DNA of 64,000 nt from Sphingobacteriales bacterium 39-19 (GCA_001898465.1 MKTX01000007.1:434001-498000), one strand, 5' to 3'. Positions 9,504 through 20,130 are shown, numbered from the stretch's first letter. Notes: a model not told the origin generated them from the sequence alone. Translations and numbers: made by a program.

Positions 9504-11846
9504 TTATGCCATAGTTTTTGGTGATTTTCGCCACCAACTATTTTTTTTTACTTCTTCAGGCGCATCGCTTTGCGATTTTACTTGTGCATCTACAACAGCA
9601 ATTACCGCCATGTTATAGATACTGCGGATGCTACTGCCTAATTGTAATACATGCACCGGTTTATTTAATCCTAAAATTAAGGGCCCAATACTATCGGCAC
9701 CTCCAATTGTTTGCAGGAGGTTATAGGCAATATTGCCCGAACTGAGATTAGGGAAGATCAATACATTTACATCTTCATTTACCAGTTCAGAAAAAGGATA
9801 ATTTTCTTTTAAAATCTCTTTATCAAAAGCCAGGAGCCCTTGTATTTCTCCATCACATTTTAAATCGGGTTCTTTAAGTTTTACAATTTCACGTGCCCTC
9901 CTTACCAGGTTGGCTTCGGCAGATTTGCTGCTGCCAAAATTTGAGTAAGAGAGCATGGCAATTTTGGGTACCAGGTTAAAATGCCTTACTTCTTTAGCCA
10001 CCAGCAAAGTAATTTCTGCTAATTCCTCTGCTGTGGGGTTAAAATTAATGGTGGTATCGGCCAGGAATAAGGGCCCTTTTTTTGTAAAAAGCAAGTACAT
10101 GCCGGCAATTTTTTTTACCCCGGGTTCTGTACCTATTATTTGTAAAGCTGGCCTGATGGCTTCGGGGTAATTGCGGCTTAGCCCGCTAATCATACAATCT
10201 GCAATACCGATTTCTACCATCATACAACCAAAATGATTTCGGTCTTTCATGAGTTTATAGGACTCATATTTATTTACCCCCTTGCGGTGCCTTTTTTCAA
10301 AAAAGATATCACCAAACTGGCGCCGCAGGTCTTCTGCATCATCGTCTTTACAGTCTAGTATGGGCATGCCTTCCAGGTCTATACTATGAGCTGCGGCAAT
10401 GGCTTTTATTTTTTTCTCTATACCCATTAAAATGGGGTATCCTACTTTCTCATCTAATACTTGTTGTGCTGCTTTTAATACCTTGGCATTTTCTGCATCT
10501 GCAAAGACAATACGTTTCGGATTTTTTCGGGCTTTGGCACCTAGAACCCGGCTTATCTGGTTATCGAGGCCAAGGCGGTTGTTTAATTCTATTTGATACG
10601 CAGGCCAGTCTTTTATTTCAAGTTTTGCAACGCCGCTTTCTATTGCTGCTTTAGCAACTGCCGGCGCTACAGTAGCCAGTAGCCGGGGATCAATGGGTTT
10701 GGGAATAATATAATCTTTACCAAAGGAAATGGTTTTATCATTATATGCCAGGTTTACAATATCGGGAACCGGTGATTTGGCAAGGCCCGCCAGGGCATAC
10801 ACCGCTGCCATCTTCATTTCTTCATTTATTTGTGTAGCCCTTACATCCAGCGCACCCCGGAAAATATAGGGGAAGCCCAATACATTATTTACCTGGTTAG
10901 GATAATCGCTGCGGCCGGTAGCCATAATCAGGTCTTTGCGGCTGGCAGTGGCATCGGGGTAATTAATTTCAGAATCGGGATTTGCCAGGGCAAAAACCAC
11001 CGGGTTTTTCGCCATCGTTTTAATCATGGCAGGGGTTACCACATTGCCTACACTTAATCCAATAAATACATCCGCATCTTTAAAAGCATCTTTTAATGTA
11101 ATGTTTTTGTATTTTTCATTTACGCAATAGGGTTTTTTAATATCCTCAATATCTGTACGGCCCTTATGCAGTACGCCATCAATATCAAATACCGTAAAAT
11201 TAGCGGGTTTTGCACCCAGGCTGCTGTAAAGCCTGATGCAGGCCATCGCTGCGGCGCCGGCGCCATTTACAACAAATTTTGATTTATCAATTTTTTTCTT
11301 TTGCAGTTCCAGGGCATTTAGCAAAGCGGCCGATGAAATAATGGCCGTACCATGCTGGTCATCATGCATTACTGGAATATTACATTGTTTTTTTAATTCC
11401 TGTTCTATGTAAAAACATTCGGGTGCTTTTATATCTTCCAGGTTTATACCACCAAAAGTGGGTTCCAGTGATTTTACAATTTCTACAAATTTTTGGGGAT
11501 CTGTTTCATTGATTTCAATATCGAAAACATCAATATCGGCAAAAATTTTAAAGAGTACTGCTTTTCCTTCCATAACGGGCTTCCCTGCTGCCGCACCTAT
11601 ATTCCCTAAGCCCAGTACGGCTGTACCATTACTTATTACACCTACTAAATTCCCTTTGGCTGTATAAGAATAAATTTCATCGGGATTATCTTTAATTTCC
11701 CGGCAAGGCCAGGCAACCCCGGGGGAGTAAGCCAGGGAGAGATCTCTTTGTGTTTTCGTTTCTTTAGATGGAATTACTTCAATTTTTCCTGGCCTACCGC
11801 TTGCGTGATAATCCAGGGCCTCTTGCTTGCGAAATTCTTTTGCCAT
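9504..11846 (-). CDS. maeB: NADP-dependent malic enzyme with C-terminal phosphotransacetylase-like domain
   Basis: A 780-residue MaeB-type malic enzyme that converts malate to pyruvate and CO2. The N-terminal malic domain runs to about residue 160 ([12 protein letters not shown] near 38; [10 protein letters not shown] near 165). The NAD(P)-binding domain follows, with the [15 protein letters not shown]ossmann motif near 192. From about residue 430 the protein is a phosphate acetyl/butyryltransferase-like domain, known in MaeB as a regulatory domain that senses acetyl-CoA. Length is typical of the hybrid family. No obvious catalytic change is visible. A palindrome lies in its leader. Confidence 0.95.
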   Translation of the reverse strand: MAKEFRKQEALDYHASGRPGKIEVIPSKETKTQRDLSLAYSPGVAWPCREIKDNPDEIYSYTAKGNLVGVISNGTAVLGLGNIGAAAGKPVMEGKAVLFKIFADIDVFDIEINETDPQKFVEIVKSLEPTFGGINLEDIKAPECFYIEQELKKQCNIPVMHDDQHGTAIISSAALLNALELQKKKIDKSKFVVNGAGAAAMACIRLYSSLGAKPANFTVFDIDGVLHKGRTDIEDIKKPYCVNEKYKNITLKDAFKDADVFIGLSVGNVVTPAMIKTMAKNPVVFALANPDSEINYPDATASRKDLIMATGRSDYPNQVNNVLGFPYIFRGALDVRATQINEEMKMAAVYALAGLAKSPVPDIVNLAYNDKTISFGKDYIIPKPIDPRLLATVAPAVAKAAIESGVAKLEIKDWPAYQIELNNRLGLDNQISRVLGAKARKNPKRIVFADAENAKVLKAAQQVLDEKVGYPILMGIEKKIKAIAAAHSIDLEGMPILDCKDDDAEDLRRQFGDIFFEKRHRKGVNKYESYKLMKDRNHFGCMMVEIGIADCMISGLSRNYPEAIRPALQIIGTEPGVKKIAGMYLLFTKKGPLFLADTTINFNPTAEELAEITLLVAKEVRHFNLVPKIAMLSYSNFGSSKSAEANLVRRAREIVKLKEPDLKCDGEIQGLLAFDKEILKENYPFSELVNEDVNVLIFPNLSSGNIAYNLLQTIGGADSIGPLILGLNKPVHVLQLGSSIRSIYNMAVIAVVDAQVKSQSDAPEEVKKNSWWRKSPKTMA

Positions 11847-11862
11847 ATAGTTTCATTAATCC

Positions 11863-11885
11863 AATACGGGTATGTATACCGTATT
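11863..11885. promoter_or_regulatory. Palindrome in the maeB leader
   Basis: AATACGG and CCGTATT are perfect 7-bp inverted arms around a 9-bp AT-rich centre, ending 16 bp upstream of the maeB start codon. It could be an operator or an RNA hairpin near the translation start. No poly-U tract follows, so it is not an intrinsic terminator. Confidence 0.35.
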
Positions 11886-11950
11886 ATTCTTTTACCATTT
11901 TTGGGAATAATAAAAGATGATGCAAATTACTGAAATTATGTGGAGCAGGA

Positions 11951-12445
11951 TTACCTGTCTTTTTGGGTAGGTATTTTTGATTTAAAACTCCAGGTAATGT
12001 TAAATTCAGCGATAATGTCGTCGTATTTATCTACGCCTACACTACGTACAGTAAGGCTGGTGGGTTTCCCCGTCATTAAAGTTTCTTTTATCATCAGCGC
12101 AATCCGGTGGCCTTCATCACATGTAAATGTGGTTATCCCTTTTGCTTTTTTTAAATAATTACCTTCTACCCGGGTTACCAGCATACTTACTTCAGGATTC
12201 TTTTTGTAAGTATGGCCCATAGCCAGGATTCCGGTACTCATTTCTGCTGCCATACTCAGGCAGGCAAAATAAGTACTCTTAAAAGGATTGGTGCTAAACC
12301 ACCGGTAAGGTACCGATACAATCGCTTTTTCAGAATCAATATACCTTAGTTGTACCCCGCTAAAAAAGGCACTGGGGAGCTTTGCAAGCATAAATGCCCT
12401 CATTTTAAATGGGTGGGTAGCTAAATCTAAAAATTTGTCATGCAT
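11951..12445 (-). CDS. DUF4442 hotdog-fold protein, thioesterase-like
   Basis: A 164-residue single-domain protein resembling the DUF4442 group of the hotdog superfamily, which includes acyl-CoA thioesterases. The central segment NPFKSTYFACLSMAAEMSTG corresponds to the hotdog helix where acyl-CoA hydrolases carry their acidic catalytic residue; a Glu is present at EMSTG. The last strands (GKPTSLTVRSVGVD, IIAEFNITWSFK) fit the sheet. There is no signal peptide. It lies 104 bp after maeB on the same strand, too far to prove co-transcription. Substrate is unknown. Confidence 0.7.
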   Translation of the reverse strand: MHDKFLDLATHPFKMRAFMLAKLPSAFFSGVQLRYIDSEKAIVSVPYRWFSTNPFKSTYFACLSMAAEMSTGILAMGHTYKKNPEVSMLVTRVEGNYLKKAKGITTFTCDEGHRIALMIKETLMTGKPTSLTVRSVGVDKYDDIIAEFNITWSFKSKIPTQKDR

Positions 12446-12574
12446 ATATTCTAAGATAACGAAAGTGAACCACCTATTAGTGTGTAATTTATTTAATATA
12501 ACCAGTGTTATGCCATTAACAGCATCACTTGTTAAATTATTGGTTAGACGAAAAGATAGAGGATTTCGTTTTAA

Positions 12575-13906
12575 TTATTCAATTTCGGGTAAGAGTTGTC
12601 CATTAATCCGGAGTAGTTCTGTTTCTGCCTGTTTGGTTGCATAGCGGGCTGCAATTAAGCGGTTATAGGCATCTTCCAGGCTTTTTTGCGATTCTCTTAA
12701 TTCCAGTATATTGGTTATACCCAGCCGGTTTCTTTCCATAGAAACATATACATTTTCTTTAGCCAATTTTATATTTTCTTCTTCCAGGTCCAGGGTTTCC
12801 ATTTGCACCTGGTAATTTTTAAAGGCAATATAAATAGCCGTTTGCAAATTCGATTTTTTATAATCGTACACTAATTGCTGATAATTTACATCTAATGCCG
12901 CTTCTTTAATTTGCCTTTTAACGTTATTGTTATTAAAAATGGGGATGGTTACCGTGGCTCCATAATTAAAACCAAAATTTTGATTTAAAAGGGGGGTAAA
13001 AGAATTAATGACAGATTGATTATTCGTTCTGGAAAAATTATAAGCGCTTTGTAAGGAAACGGTAGGATACCGGTCAGCTTTTTTTTCTTTTAAAGTTAAT
13101 TCTGCAATTCGTTTGTTTTGGGCGCTTAATAAAAGATCTGTATTGTTACACCCGGCGGTACTTAATATTTCACCCATTTTTATATTCCTATTGATGGGGA
13201 TGGTATCATATACTTCGTACAGGGTGCCGGCAGGTAACGCCATTAATTGATTCAGTTGTTCTTTCACCTGGTCAATTAACGCTAATTGCTTAAGCCGGTT
13301 GGCTTTTTGAGCATTTAAATCTAAGTTGGCCTGCAATAATTCAGGTTTGGCGCCAAGCCCTACCGATAGTTTTTTTTCGGCTTGTTTCATTCGTTCAACA
13401 TTCAGGCTCATTTGCTCTTCAATGGCTTTGAGCTGTTGTTTTTCTCTTACAATACCATAATATATATTTATTACCTGTGCAATACTGGTTTGTACCTGGT
13501 TTTTTAAAGCCAGGTTGCCCAGGGTTACATATTCCTGTAACTTATCCTTTGTAATAAACATTTTAAAACCATCAAACACAAGCCAATTCAGGTTTACAGA
13601 TGAATTGATATTGTGCGAACGAATATTATTGGCTTCTCTTTTAGTTCCATCGGCCAATTTTTGCCTTTGGTTATTTTGATTAAATAAAATTCCTGTATTT
13701 GCATTTAGCCTGGGCAGGAAAGCTGATTTTGCAAAACTATTATTGAGGGCATATACGGCAGAATCATTCCGTAATAGCCGGATATCAAAATTATTTTGCA
13801 AGGTTGTTGCTATGGCCTCTTTTAGTGAAAGTAAGGGTTGTGCATACATGGTGTTCATCATCACCATGGCAAAAAAGCAAGTCAATAGTTTCATTTTCTT
13901 TATCAT
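12575..13906 (-). CDS. TolC-family outer membrane efflux protein
   Basis: Outer membrane channel of an RND efflux system, 443 residues. It begins with a signal peptide (MKLLTCFFAMVMMNTMYAQ from the second Met) followed by LSLKEAIATTLQNNFDI, the usual start of the TolC alpha-barrel repeat. Long amphipathic helices rich in Q, L, A and K follow in two similar halves, as expected for this fold. The start codon overlaps the stop codon of the RND pump gene (ATGA), so the two are translationally coupled. It is the third gene of the adaptor-pump-channel operon. Confidence 0.93.
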   Translation of the reverse strand: MIKKMKLLTCFFAMVMMNTMYAQPLLSLKEAIATTLQNNFDIRLLRNDSAVYALNNSFAKSAFLPRLNANTGILFNQNNQRQKLADGTKREANNIRSHNINSSVNLNWLVFDGFKMFITKDKLQEYVTLGNLALKNQVQTSIAQVINIYYGIVREKQQLKAIEEQMSLNVERMKQAEKKLSVGLGAKPELLQANLDLNAQKANRLKQLALIDQVKEQLNQLMALPAGTLYEVYDTIPINRNIKMGEILSTAGCNNTDLLLSAQNKRIAELTLKEKKADRYPTVSLQSAYNFSRTNNQSVINSFTPLLNQNFGFNYGATVTIPIFNNNNVKRQIKEAALDVNYQQLVYDYKKSNLQTAIYIAFKNYQVQMETLDLEEENIKLAKENVYVSMERNRLGITNILELRESQKSLEDAYNRLIAARYATKQAETELLRINGQLLPEIE

Positions 13907-16900
13907 TCTTCAGCAATTTGTATAGTTTCGCCGGGCATATTATCTAATGAACTTTTTTTCTTTTTAGTAGATAAGAAAGAATACACAGCAGGTATTACAA
14001 ACAAAGTAAGTACCAGGCTAAATAAAACGCCTCCTACAATAACGATACCCAATGGAATACGGCTGGTAGCAGCATCACCAATACTTAAGGCAAGGGGCAA
14101 AGCACCCAGTGACATAGCCAGGCTTGTCATTAAAATAGGCCTAAACCGGGCTACGGCGGCTTCTTTTACCGCCAGGAACTTAGAGGCCCCGGCCAATTGT
14201 TTTTGATTGGCAAATTCCACAATCAATATCCCGTTTTTGGTAACCAGCCCGATGAGCATGATCATACCGATTTGTGAGAATATATTTAATGTTTGATCAA
14301 AAAGCCATAATGATAATACGGCACCGGCTAAGGCTAGCGGTACGGTTACCATAATGGTGAAGGGGTCAATAAAACTTTCAAATTGGGCTGCCAGCACTAA
14401 AAAAATGAGGGCGAGTGCCAGGAAAAAGGCAAAGTAAGTATTGCCTGAGCTTTCTGCATAATCCCGGGATGCCCCGGATAAGGATGTTTGAAATGAATCA
14501 TCCAAAACCGTATCGGCAATAGCTTTCATTTCTTTTATGCCATCTCCAATGGTTTTGCCCTCGGCCAGGTTGGTAGAAATGGTTGCCGAACGGTACCTGT
14601 TAAAATGATACAGGGTGGGCGGAGTTACATCTTCAGAAATATTTAATACGTTAATTAGCGATATCGCCTGCCCTTTATTGTTGGTTACATAAATATCCTT
14701 TAAATCATTGGGGTCGTCACGCTGGTTCCGCTCTACCTGCCCTATTACGGAATATTGTTTTCCGTTTTTTGTAAAATAGCCCATGCGCTGGTTACTCAGG
14801 GCCAATTGTAAGGTTTGTGAAATATCATCAACCGAAACGCCCAGTTCACTGGCCTTTAAACGGTCTATTGCAATGCGGATCTCTGGCTTATTAAATTTCA
14901 GGTCTGCGTCGGCACCTGTTAAAATTTTACTTTTACTAATGGCATCCAGCATACGGGGTAAGGCTTGACGTAGTTTTTCATTATCCGTATTTTGAATTAC
15001 AAATTGGATGGGTTGCCCGCTTCTTCGGCTTACCTGTATGGTTTGGTCCTGTATGGCAAAGGCACGGCCGTCATTAAATTTAGGCATGTTTTTATTTACC
15101 CATTCGGCAATTTCCTGTTGGCTTCTTACCCTGTCGCCAGGCGGGATGAGCCCTACCCTGATAAAGCCGGAATTTGCAGATCCTGAAATAAATCCCGGTG
15201 CCGTCATACTGGTGATATATTTTTTTTCGGGCATGGAATCCATTAAAAAATGGGTAAGCTTGTCCATGTATTTATCCATTGCATCGTAAGAAGTGCCTTC
15301 AGGTGCGCTTACAGCCAGCCGGAAGCCGCTTTTATCTTCCATAGGAGCCAGTTCTGATTGTAAGGTACTGCCCAGGAAAATGATAATGGCAGCACATGCC
15401 AATATAACGGGAAGCGCCAGCCAACGGGCTTTCATAAAACGATTCAGCAGGTTTCGATACCCATTTTCCATGCCTGTAAAAAAGGGTTCGCTCCACTTAT
15501 AAAACCGGCTATGTGTGTGTTCTTTTCGTGCCAGCCATACATTTAAAACCGGGGTGAGGGTAAGAGATACAAAAGCCGATATTAATACAGCGCCGGCTAC
15601 TACCACGCCAAATTCCCTGAACAGGCGTCCTACAAATCCCTGTAAAAAAATGATGGGTAAAAAAACCACTGCCAGTGTGATAGAAGTTGCAATTACGGCA
15701 AAGTATATTTCTTTAGATCCTTCTTTGGCGGCTCTCCATTTTTCCATACCGCCCTCCATTTTCTTATATATATTTTCAGTAACTACAATACCATCATCTA
15801 CTACCAGGCCGGTAGCAAGTACAATGGCCAGGAGCGTGAGTACATTGATGGTGAAGCCCGAAATATACATGATGAAAAATGCGCCGATAAGAGATACCGG
15901 GATATCTATTAAGGGGCGTATGGCAATCAGCCAATCTCTGAAAAATAAATAAATGATTAATACAACCAGGATAAAAGCAATCACCAGTGTTTCTTTTACT
16001 TCGCTTATGGATTTTCGGATATTATCCGTTTGGTCAAATGAAACTTCCATGCGAATATCGTCGGGTAATTCTTTCTTAATTACAGCTAATCGTTTTTTTA
16101 CTTCATCAGATATTTCTATATAATTGGTTCCCGGTTGCGGGCTGATGGCAACAGCAATCATAGGTATATTGCTTTCTTTTAAAACACTCTCTTCATTTTC
16201 GGGCCCCAGTACGGCATACCCGATATCTTTAACCCGGATATCGGTTCCATGAATATTTTTTATGATGAGGTTATTAAATTCTTCTTCAGTATTTAATTTA
16301 CCAAAAGTGCGGATACCCAGTTCCGTAGCATCGCCAGATATTTTACCGGCAGGAAGTTCTACATTTTCTCTAAGTAATGCATTTCGTACATCGGCCGGGG
16401 TAATGGCATAGGCGCTCATTTTTGAGGGATTGAACCAAATACGCATGGCATACACTTTCTCTCCCCAGATTCTTGCGCTGCTTACCCCCGCCACTGTTTG
16501 GATTCTTTCTACCACATTGTTTTGAGCAAAATCGCTCATCTGCAATGAATTTCTTTTATTGCTTTGTAAGAGCAGGATAATGATGGGATCACTGCTGTTA
16601 TCAGCTTTAGATACAACCGGGGGGGCATCCAAATCAGAGGGAAGTGAGCGCTGTGCCTGGGAGACTTTATCTCTTACATCATTAGCAGCCGTTTCCAAAT
16701 CAGTTCCCAATTCAAATTCTACTGTAATGCTGCTGCTCCCTTGTGAACTTTGAGAGGTCATGTTTTTGATACCCGCAATTCCATTTACCGCTTTTTCCAG
16801 TGGTTCGGTAATTTGAGTTTCAATGATCTCAGCATTTGCGCCCGGGTAAGAAGTGCGAACATTTATATTAGGCGGATCCAATGCCGGGTAATCTCTTACT

Positions 16901-16998
16901 CCTAAAAAATTATATCCAATAGCGCCAAACAAAACAATAATAATATTGAGTACAATCGCAAAAACCGGCCTCCTTAAACTAAATTCAGATAAATTCAT
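13903..16998 (-). CDS. RND efflux pump, inner membrane permease (HAE1/AcrB type)
   Basis: A 1031-residue proton-driven pump with the AcrB-type layout: TM1 (LRRPVFAIVLNIIIVLFGAIG), a periplasmic loop of about 300 residues, a six-helix block, a second loop, and a second six-helix block. Landmarks are the VVDDGIVVTENIYKK segment near residue 405 (the TM4 aspartates of the proton relay) and GLVTKNGILIVEFANQ near residue 940. The family covers hydrophobic drugs, dyes and bile salts, and the substrate here cannot be told. It is preceded by the adaptor gene (53-bp gap) and followed by the overlapping tolC-type gene, forming a complete tripartite system. Confidence 0.95.
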   Translation of the reverse strand: MNLSEFSLRRPVFAIVLNIIIVLFGAIGYNFLGVRDYPALDPPNINVRTSYPGANAEIIETQITEPLEKAVNGIAGIKNMTSQSSQGSSSITVEFELGTDLETAANDVRDKVSQAQRSLPSDLDAPPVVSKADNSSDPIIILLLQSNKRNSLQMSDFAQNNVVERIQTVAGVSSARIWGEKVYAMRIWFNPSKMSAYAITPADVRNALLRENVELPAGKISGDATELGIRTFGKLNTEEEFNNLIIKNIHGTDIRVKDIGYAVLGPENEESVLKESNIPMIAVAISPQPGTNYIEISDEVKKRLAVIKKELPDDIRMEVSFDQTDNIRKSISEVKETLVIAFILVVLIIYLFFRDWLIAIRPLIDIPVSLIGAFFIMYISGFTINVLTLLAIVLATGLVVDDGIVVTENIYKKMEGGMEKWRAAKEGSKEIYFAVIATSITLAVVFLPIIFLQGFVGRLFREFGVVVAGAVLISAFVSLTLTPVLNVWLARKEHTHSRFYKWSEPFFTGMENGYRNLLNRFMKARWLALPVILACAAIIIFLGSTLQSELAPMEDKSGFRLAVSAPEGTSYDAMDKYMDKLTHFLMDSMPEKKYITSMTAPGFISGSANSGFIRVGLIPPGDRVRSQQEIAEWVNKNMPKFNDGRAFAIQDQTIQVSRRSGQPIQFVIQNTDNEKLRQALPRMLDAISKSKILTGADADLKFNKPEIRIAIDRLKASELGVSVDDISQTLQLALSNQRMGYFTKNGKQYSVIGQVERNQRDDPNDLKDIYVTNNKGQAISLINVLNISEDVTPPTLYHFNRYRSATISTNLAEGKTIGDGIKEMKAIADTVLDDSFQTSLSGASRDYAESSGNTYFAFFLALALIFLVLAAQFESFIDPFTIMVTVPLALAGAVLSLWLFDQTLNIFSQIGMIMLIGLVTKNGILIVEFANQKQLAGASKFLAVKEAAVARFRPILMTSLAMSLGALPLALSIGDAATSRIPLGIVIVGGVLFSLVLTLFVIPAVYSFLSTKKKKSSLDNMPGETIQIAEE

Positions 16999-17051
16999 AT
17001 GATTCCTATTGGCGATTAAAAGGATAATTTATTTTTTGAACCCCTTTCATT

Positions 17052-18116
17052 TTATTGCAGGATATTGCCCACTTTCACTTTTGCATTGGGTTTTAAACTC
17101 ATCAACCCCGAAACAATTATCGTGTCTCCTACTTTTAGCCCGGTAGTTATTTGTACTTTGGCGCTATCCCGGTAACCTGTTTCAATGTCATCAAATTCGG
17201 CAATACCATTGCGATAAACGGCTACTTTTTTTCCTCTTGCCTGGGGTATTACAGCCTGGCTTGGAATCATGATCGCATTGGGGTCCGGATCAAAACGGGT
17301 ACTCACTTTTACAAAAACACCGGGCAAAATTTTACCATCATTATTTAATATTAATGCTCTTATACCCATACTCCTGTTTTCTTCATTTAATCCACGTTCC
17401 GTTGCAATTACCCGGGCTGTATAATCTTTTGAATTTCCTTCAATATTGAAATTAATAATTTGTCCTACGGCTACTTTGCTGATATATTTTTCAGGAAGCG
17501 TATAATCTAATTTTAACTGGCTGTTTTGACGAATGGTTGTTAATATACTGGCTGGGGTAACATAAGCGCCGGGGCTTACATTTTTTAAACCCAGGGTACC
17601 ATTAAAAGGCGCCCTGATTTCAGTTCGCTGAATTTCACTCCGCACTACTGCCATATCTGCTTTAATATTATTTATTCCCAGTACCTGCATATCATATTCC
17701 TGCTGGCTTACCCCGTTTATTTTTAATAATTCTTCATACCGCTTTGTTGTTCTTTGGGCTTGTTCTAATTGTACTGCAAGTTTACTAAGCTGTGCTCTCA
17801 GGTCGCCATCATATATTTTTGCAAGCAGGGTACCTTTAGATACCTGCCTGCCTTCCGCAATATTGAGTTGTGTTAACCTGCCCGAAATTTCAGGATGTAT
17901 TTCTGTGCTTTCATTGGCAATTACAGTACCGGGTAAGATAATATTATCACTCACCGGGATGTTGCGTACTACATACATATCTACAACCGCTGCCGGTGGC
18001 GGGCCGGAAGGTTTTGAATGAGCAGTTACTTTATTTTTCTTTTTCCCACAAGCTGCTAATATAAACAGGAGAAAAATGAAATAAAAATATTTTCGAATAA
18101 GAACGAATACGTACAT
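17052..18116 (-). CDS. RND efflux periplasmic adaptor (membrane fusion lipoprotein)
   Basis: A 354-residue HlyD/AcrA-family adaptor, first gene of the efflux operon. The N-terminus is a lipoprotein signal with lipobox LAAC (Cys near residue 23), then a Lys-rich tail. The biotinyl-lipoyl-like domain is split around a helical hairpin: EISGRLTQLNIAEGRQVSKG near residue 75 and IRAPFNGTLGLKNVSPGAYV near residue 165 (key pattern R-A-P-F-x-G). Beta-barrel and membrane-proximal domains follow. It would link the pump to the outer membrane channel. No regulator gene is adjacent. Confidence 0.93.
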   Translation of the reverse strand: MYVFVLIRKYFYFIFLLFILAACGKKKNKVTAHSKPSGPPPAAVVDMYVVRNIPVSDNIILPGTVIANESTEIHPEISGRLTQLNIAEGRQVSKGTLLAKIYDGDLRAQLSKLAVQLEQAQRTTKRYEELLKINGVSQQEYDMQVLGINNIKADMAVVRSEIQRTEIRAPFNGTLGLKNVSPGAYVTPASILTTIRQNSQLKLDYTLPEKYISKVAVGQIINFNIEGNSKDYTARVIATERGLNEENRSMGIRALILNNDGKILPGVFVKVSTRFDPDPNAIMIPSQAVIPQARGKKVAVYRNGIAEFDDIETGYRDSAKVQITTGLKVGDTIIVSGLMSLKPNAKVKVGNILQ

Positions 18117-18187
18117 ATTAACTAATTAAAACTTTAAAAATAATCAAATTAGGGTACTGTATAAATTTAAAAGTATGGGCGGTAAGT

Positions 18188-19315
18188 TCAGGAATCGGTT
18201 TTAACCGATAAACTGTTTTTTATTTTATTAGCCCGATATAATAGCTCCTGCCTTTCATTACTAAGTATGGTAATATGACCCATTTTTCTACCCGGCCTGG
18301 TTTCCTGTTTTCCGTAAATATGTACAAATACATTTTCCATGGCCAATACTTCATCCAGGCCCTGGTAAGCGGCAGGTCCGCTATATCCCGGCTGGCCCAG
18401 CAAGTTTACAATGGCGGCCGGTAAAATGTGTTTTGTATTTCCTAATGGATAACCCAGCATAATACGCCAAAGCATATCAAACTGGCTACTATAGCAGGCT
18501 TCAATACTATGGTGCCCGCTATTATGCACACGGGGCGCTGTTTCATTCACCCAAATGGCATCCTGCTTATCTAAAAATAATTCGATGGCAAATAATCCCG
18601 GGCTATCTAAGGCTTGTACTAATTTCAAAGCAATGGCTTCCATTTTCCAAATTGTTTTCTCTTCCAGTTCGGCAGGGGCTAGCTGGTAACTCAGTAAGTT
18701 TAAGTGGTTATCAAAAACCATATCAACCGGGGCATACATTGCTGTTTTTCCTTTTTCATCTACGGCTACCAGGATGGCTATTTCTTTTTTTATATCCACC
18801 ATTTTTTCTAATACTGCGGGAGCATCAAAAGCCAGCTTAATGTCTTTGGTATCGTGCAGCAATTGTACGCCTTTGCCATCATAGCCATCAGTAGCCAATT
18901 TATGTACGGCCGGTAAAAATTCGGTAAATTTATTTACTGATAATGCACTATCTGTAATTACAAAATCGCTGGAAGGAATTTGTTGATGGGCATAAAATTG
19001 TTTTTGTAATATTTTATTTTTTAAAGTACGTAAAGCATGAGGCCTTGGGAATATTTTTACCCCTTCCTTTTGTAGTTTTTCAAGGGCTTCCAGGTTCACA
19101 TTTTCAATTTCTATGGTTATTAAATCCAGGGATTTGCCAAAATTGTAAACATCATCAAAATTTCGGATATCTCCTCTTGTGAAGTGCCGGCAAAACTGGG
19201 CAGCCGGGCAACCGGGGTCATTTTCTAAAATATGTACTTCTACCGGGTAATTGGCTGCTGCCTGTAACAACATTCTGCCTAACTGGCCGCCACCTAAGAT
19301 GCCTGCTTTTTTCAT
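18188..19315 (-). CDS. purK: 5-(carboxyamino)imidazole ribonucleotide synthase
   Basis: ATP-grasp enzyme of purine synthesis, 375 residues, converting AIR, ATP and bicarbonate to N5-CAIR. It starts with the PurK-type GILGGGQLGRMLLQAA motif, has the ATP-grasp loop KLATDGYDGKGV near residue 143, and the catalytic/metal segment EIAILVAVDEKGK and ELFLDKQDAIWVNETAPRVHNSGH (N-E-x-A-P-R-x-H-N-S-G-H) near residue 255. The purE partner is not in the window. The gene appears monocistronic with a promoter element nearly touching the start codon. Confidence 0.96.
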   Translation of the reverse strand: MKKAGILGGGQLGRMLLQAAANYPVEVHILENDPGCPAAQFCRHFTRGDIRNFDDVYNFGKSLDLITIEIENVNLEALEKLQKEGVKIFPRPHALRTLKNKILQKQFYAHQQIPSSDFVITDSALSVNKFTEFLPAVHKLATDGYDGKGVQLLHDTKDIKLAFDAPAVLEKMVDIKKEIAILVAVDEKGKTAMYAPVDMVFDNHLNLLSYQLAPAELEEKTIWKMEAIALKLVQALDSPGLFAIELFLDKQDAIWVNETAPRVHNSGHHSIEACYSSQFDMLWRIMLGYPLGNTKHILPAAIVNLLGQPGYSGPAAYQGLDEVLAMENVFVHIYGKQETRPGRKMGHITILSNERQELLYRANKIKNSLSVKTDS

Positions 19316-19319
19316 GCGG

Positions 19320-19327
19320 CAAAGATA
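19320..19327 (-). promoter_or_regulatory. Candidate -7 promoter element of purK
   Basis: Reads TATCTTTG on the minus strand, a match to TAnnTTTG, and ends 5 nt before the purK ATG. If used, the transcript would start at or within a few bases of the start codon. Confidence 0.4.
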
Positions 19328-19346
19328 AATGGTTTCAGTAAGCCAT

Positions 19347-19766
19347 TTATTGGGGTACTATTTCCAGGTGGGTTTCTATTGTGGCAAATGCCTTAAACAT
19401 AGCCATAACTCCGCAATATTTTTCTTCAGAGAGCTTCATGGCACGTTCCATCCTGGGCCGCTCTGCTTCATCTATTTTTATACGGTATTCCAGCTTTACC
19501 CGGTTGTAAATTTGGGGATGCGATGCTGATAAATCTGCAATGGCTGTAATGGTAAAATCAGAAAAAGAGACTTTCATTTTTTCAAGGATGCTTACAATAT
19601 CTACGCCGGTACAGCCGGTCAGGGAGGCCAGCATGAGTTTTTTAGGACTGGGGGCGCCTGGGGAATCATTGCCTGGTACCGAACTTTCCATCTGCAGGGT
19701 ATGGGAATCAATGTGGCTGGTGAAGCTCATGCCCAGGTTGTAAGAGGTGGTAACTATATGGCTCAT
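19347..19766 (-). CDS. OsmC-family peroxiredoxin-like protein
   Basis: A 139-residue OsmC/Ohr-superfamily protein. Two conserved cysteines are visible: one in LTGCTGVDI near residue 52 and one in EEKYCGVMAMF near residue 117, at the positions of the peroxidatic and resolving cysteines that reduce organic hydroperoxides in this family. No signal peptide is present, so it is cytoplasmic. The group it most resembles is the general OsmC branch, not Ohr. It sits between purK (same strand, 31-bp gap) and the divergent ribosomal protein block. Confidence 0.88.
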   Translation of the reverse strand: MSHIVTTSYNLGMSFTSHIDSHTLQMESSVPGNDSPGAPSPKKLMLASLTGCTGVDIVSILEKMKVSFSDFTITAIADLSASHPQIYNRVKLEYRIKIDEAERPRMERAMKLSEEKYCGVMAMFKAFATIETHLEIVPQ

Positions 19767-19865
19767 AATGGTTTGATTTTGACTGTAAGTTGGCTTAAAT
19801 TGGCCAATCTGTAAGCAGGATGAAAATTTTTATTGAATTTTTTCCTAAAATAGAATTTAAATCTA

Positions 19866-19873
19866 TACCTTTG
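19866..19873 (+). promoter_or_regulatory. Candidate -7 promoter element of the rpmB operon
   Basis: TACCTTTG matches TAnnTTTG and ends 20 nt before the rpmB ATG. A -33 TTTG at the right distance is not evident. Confidence 0.45.
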
Positions 19874-19893
19874 CCGTCCAAAAATTTAGGACA

Positions 19894-20130
19894 ATGGCCA
19901 GAGTATGTCAGGTAACAGGAAAGAAACCCATTACAGGGAATAAGGTATCACATTCAAACATTAAAACGAAGCGCAGGTTTTTGCCCAATTTGCAAACCAA
20001 GCGGTATTTTCTGGCTGAAGAAGATAAATGGGTTACTTTAAAACTATCCTCAGAAGCAATTAGAACAATTAATAAGAATGGGCTGTATGCAGTTGTAAAA
20101 GAAATGCGTGCAGGGGGTGCTAAAATATAA
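19894..20130 (+). CDS. rpmB: 50S ribosomal protein bL28
   Basis: A 78-residue bL28 with the conserved start [20 protein letters not shown] and the basic [16 protein letters not shown] segment. It is the first gene of a block with rpmG, a DUF4295 gene and ftsY, an arrangement common in Bacteroidota. The first cysteine is retained but I see no complete zinc-binding cysteine set, so this is the zinc-free form. Confidence 0.98.
   Translation: MARVCQVTGKKPITGNKVSHSNIKTKRRFLPNLQTKRYFLAEEDKWVTLKLSSEAIRTINKNGLYAVVKEMRAGGAKI

Noticed and set aside
15515..15952. Plus-strand frame of 145 codons inside the RND pump gene
   Set aside because: Antisense shadow of the pump; composition follows the complementary codons and shows no motif.
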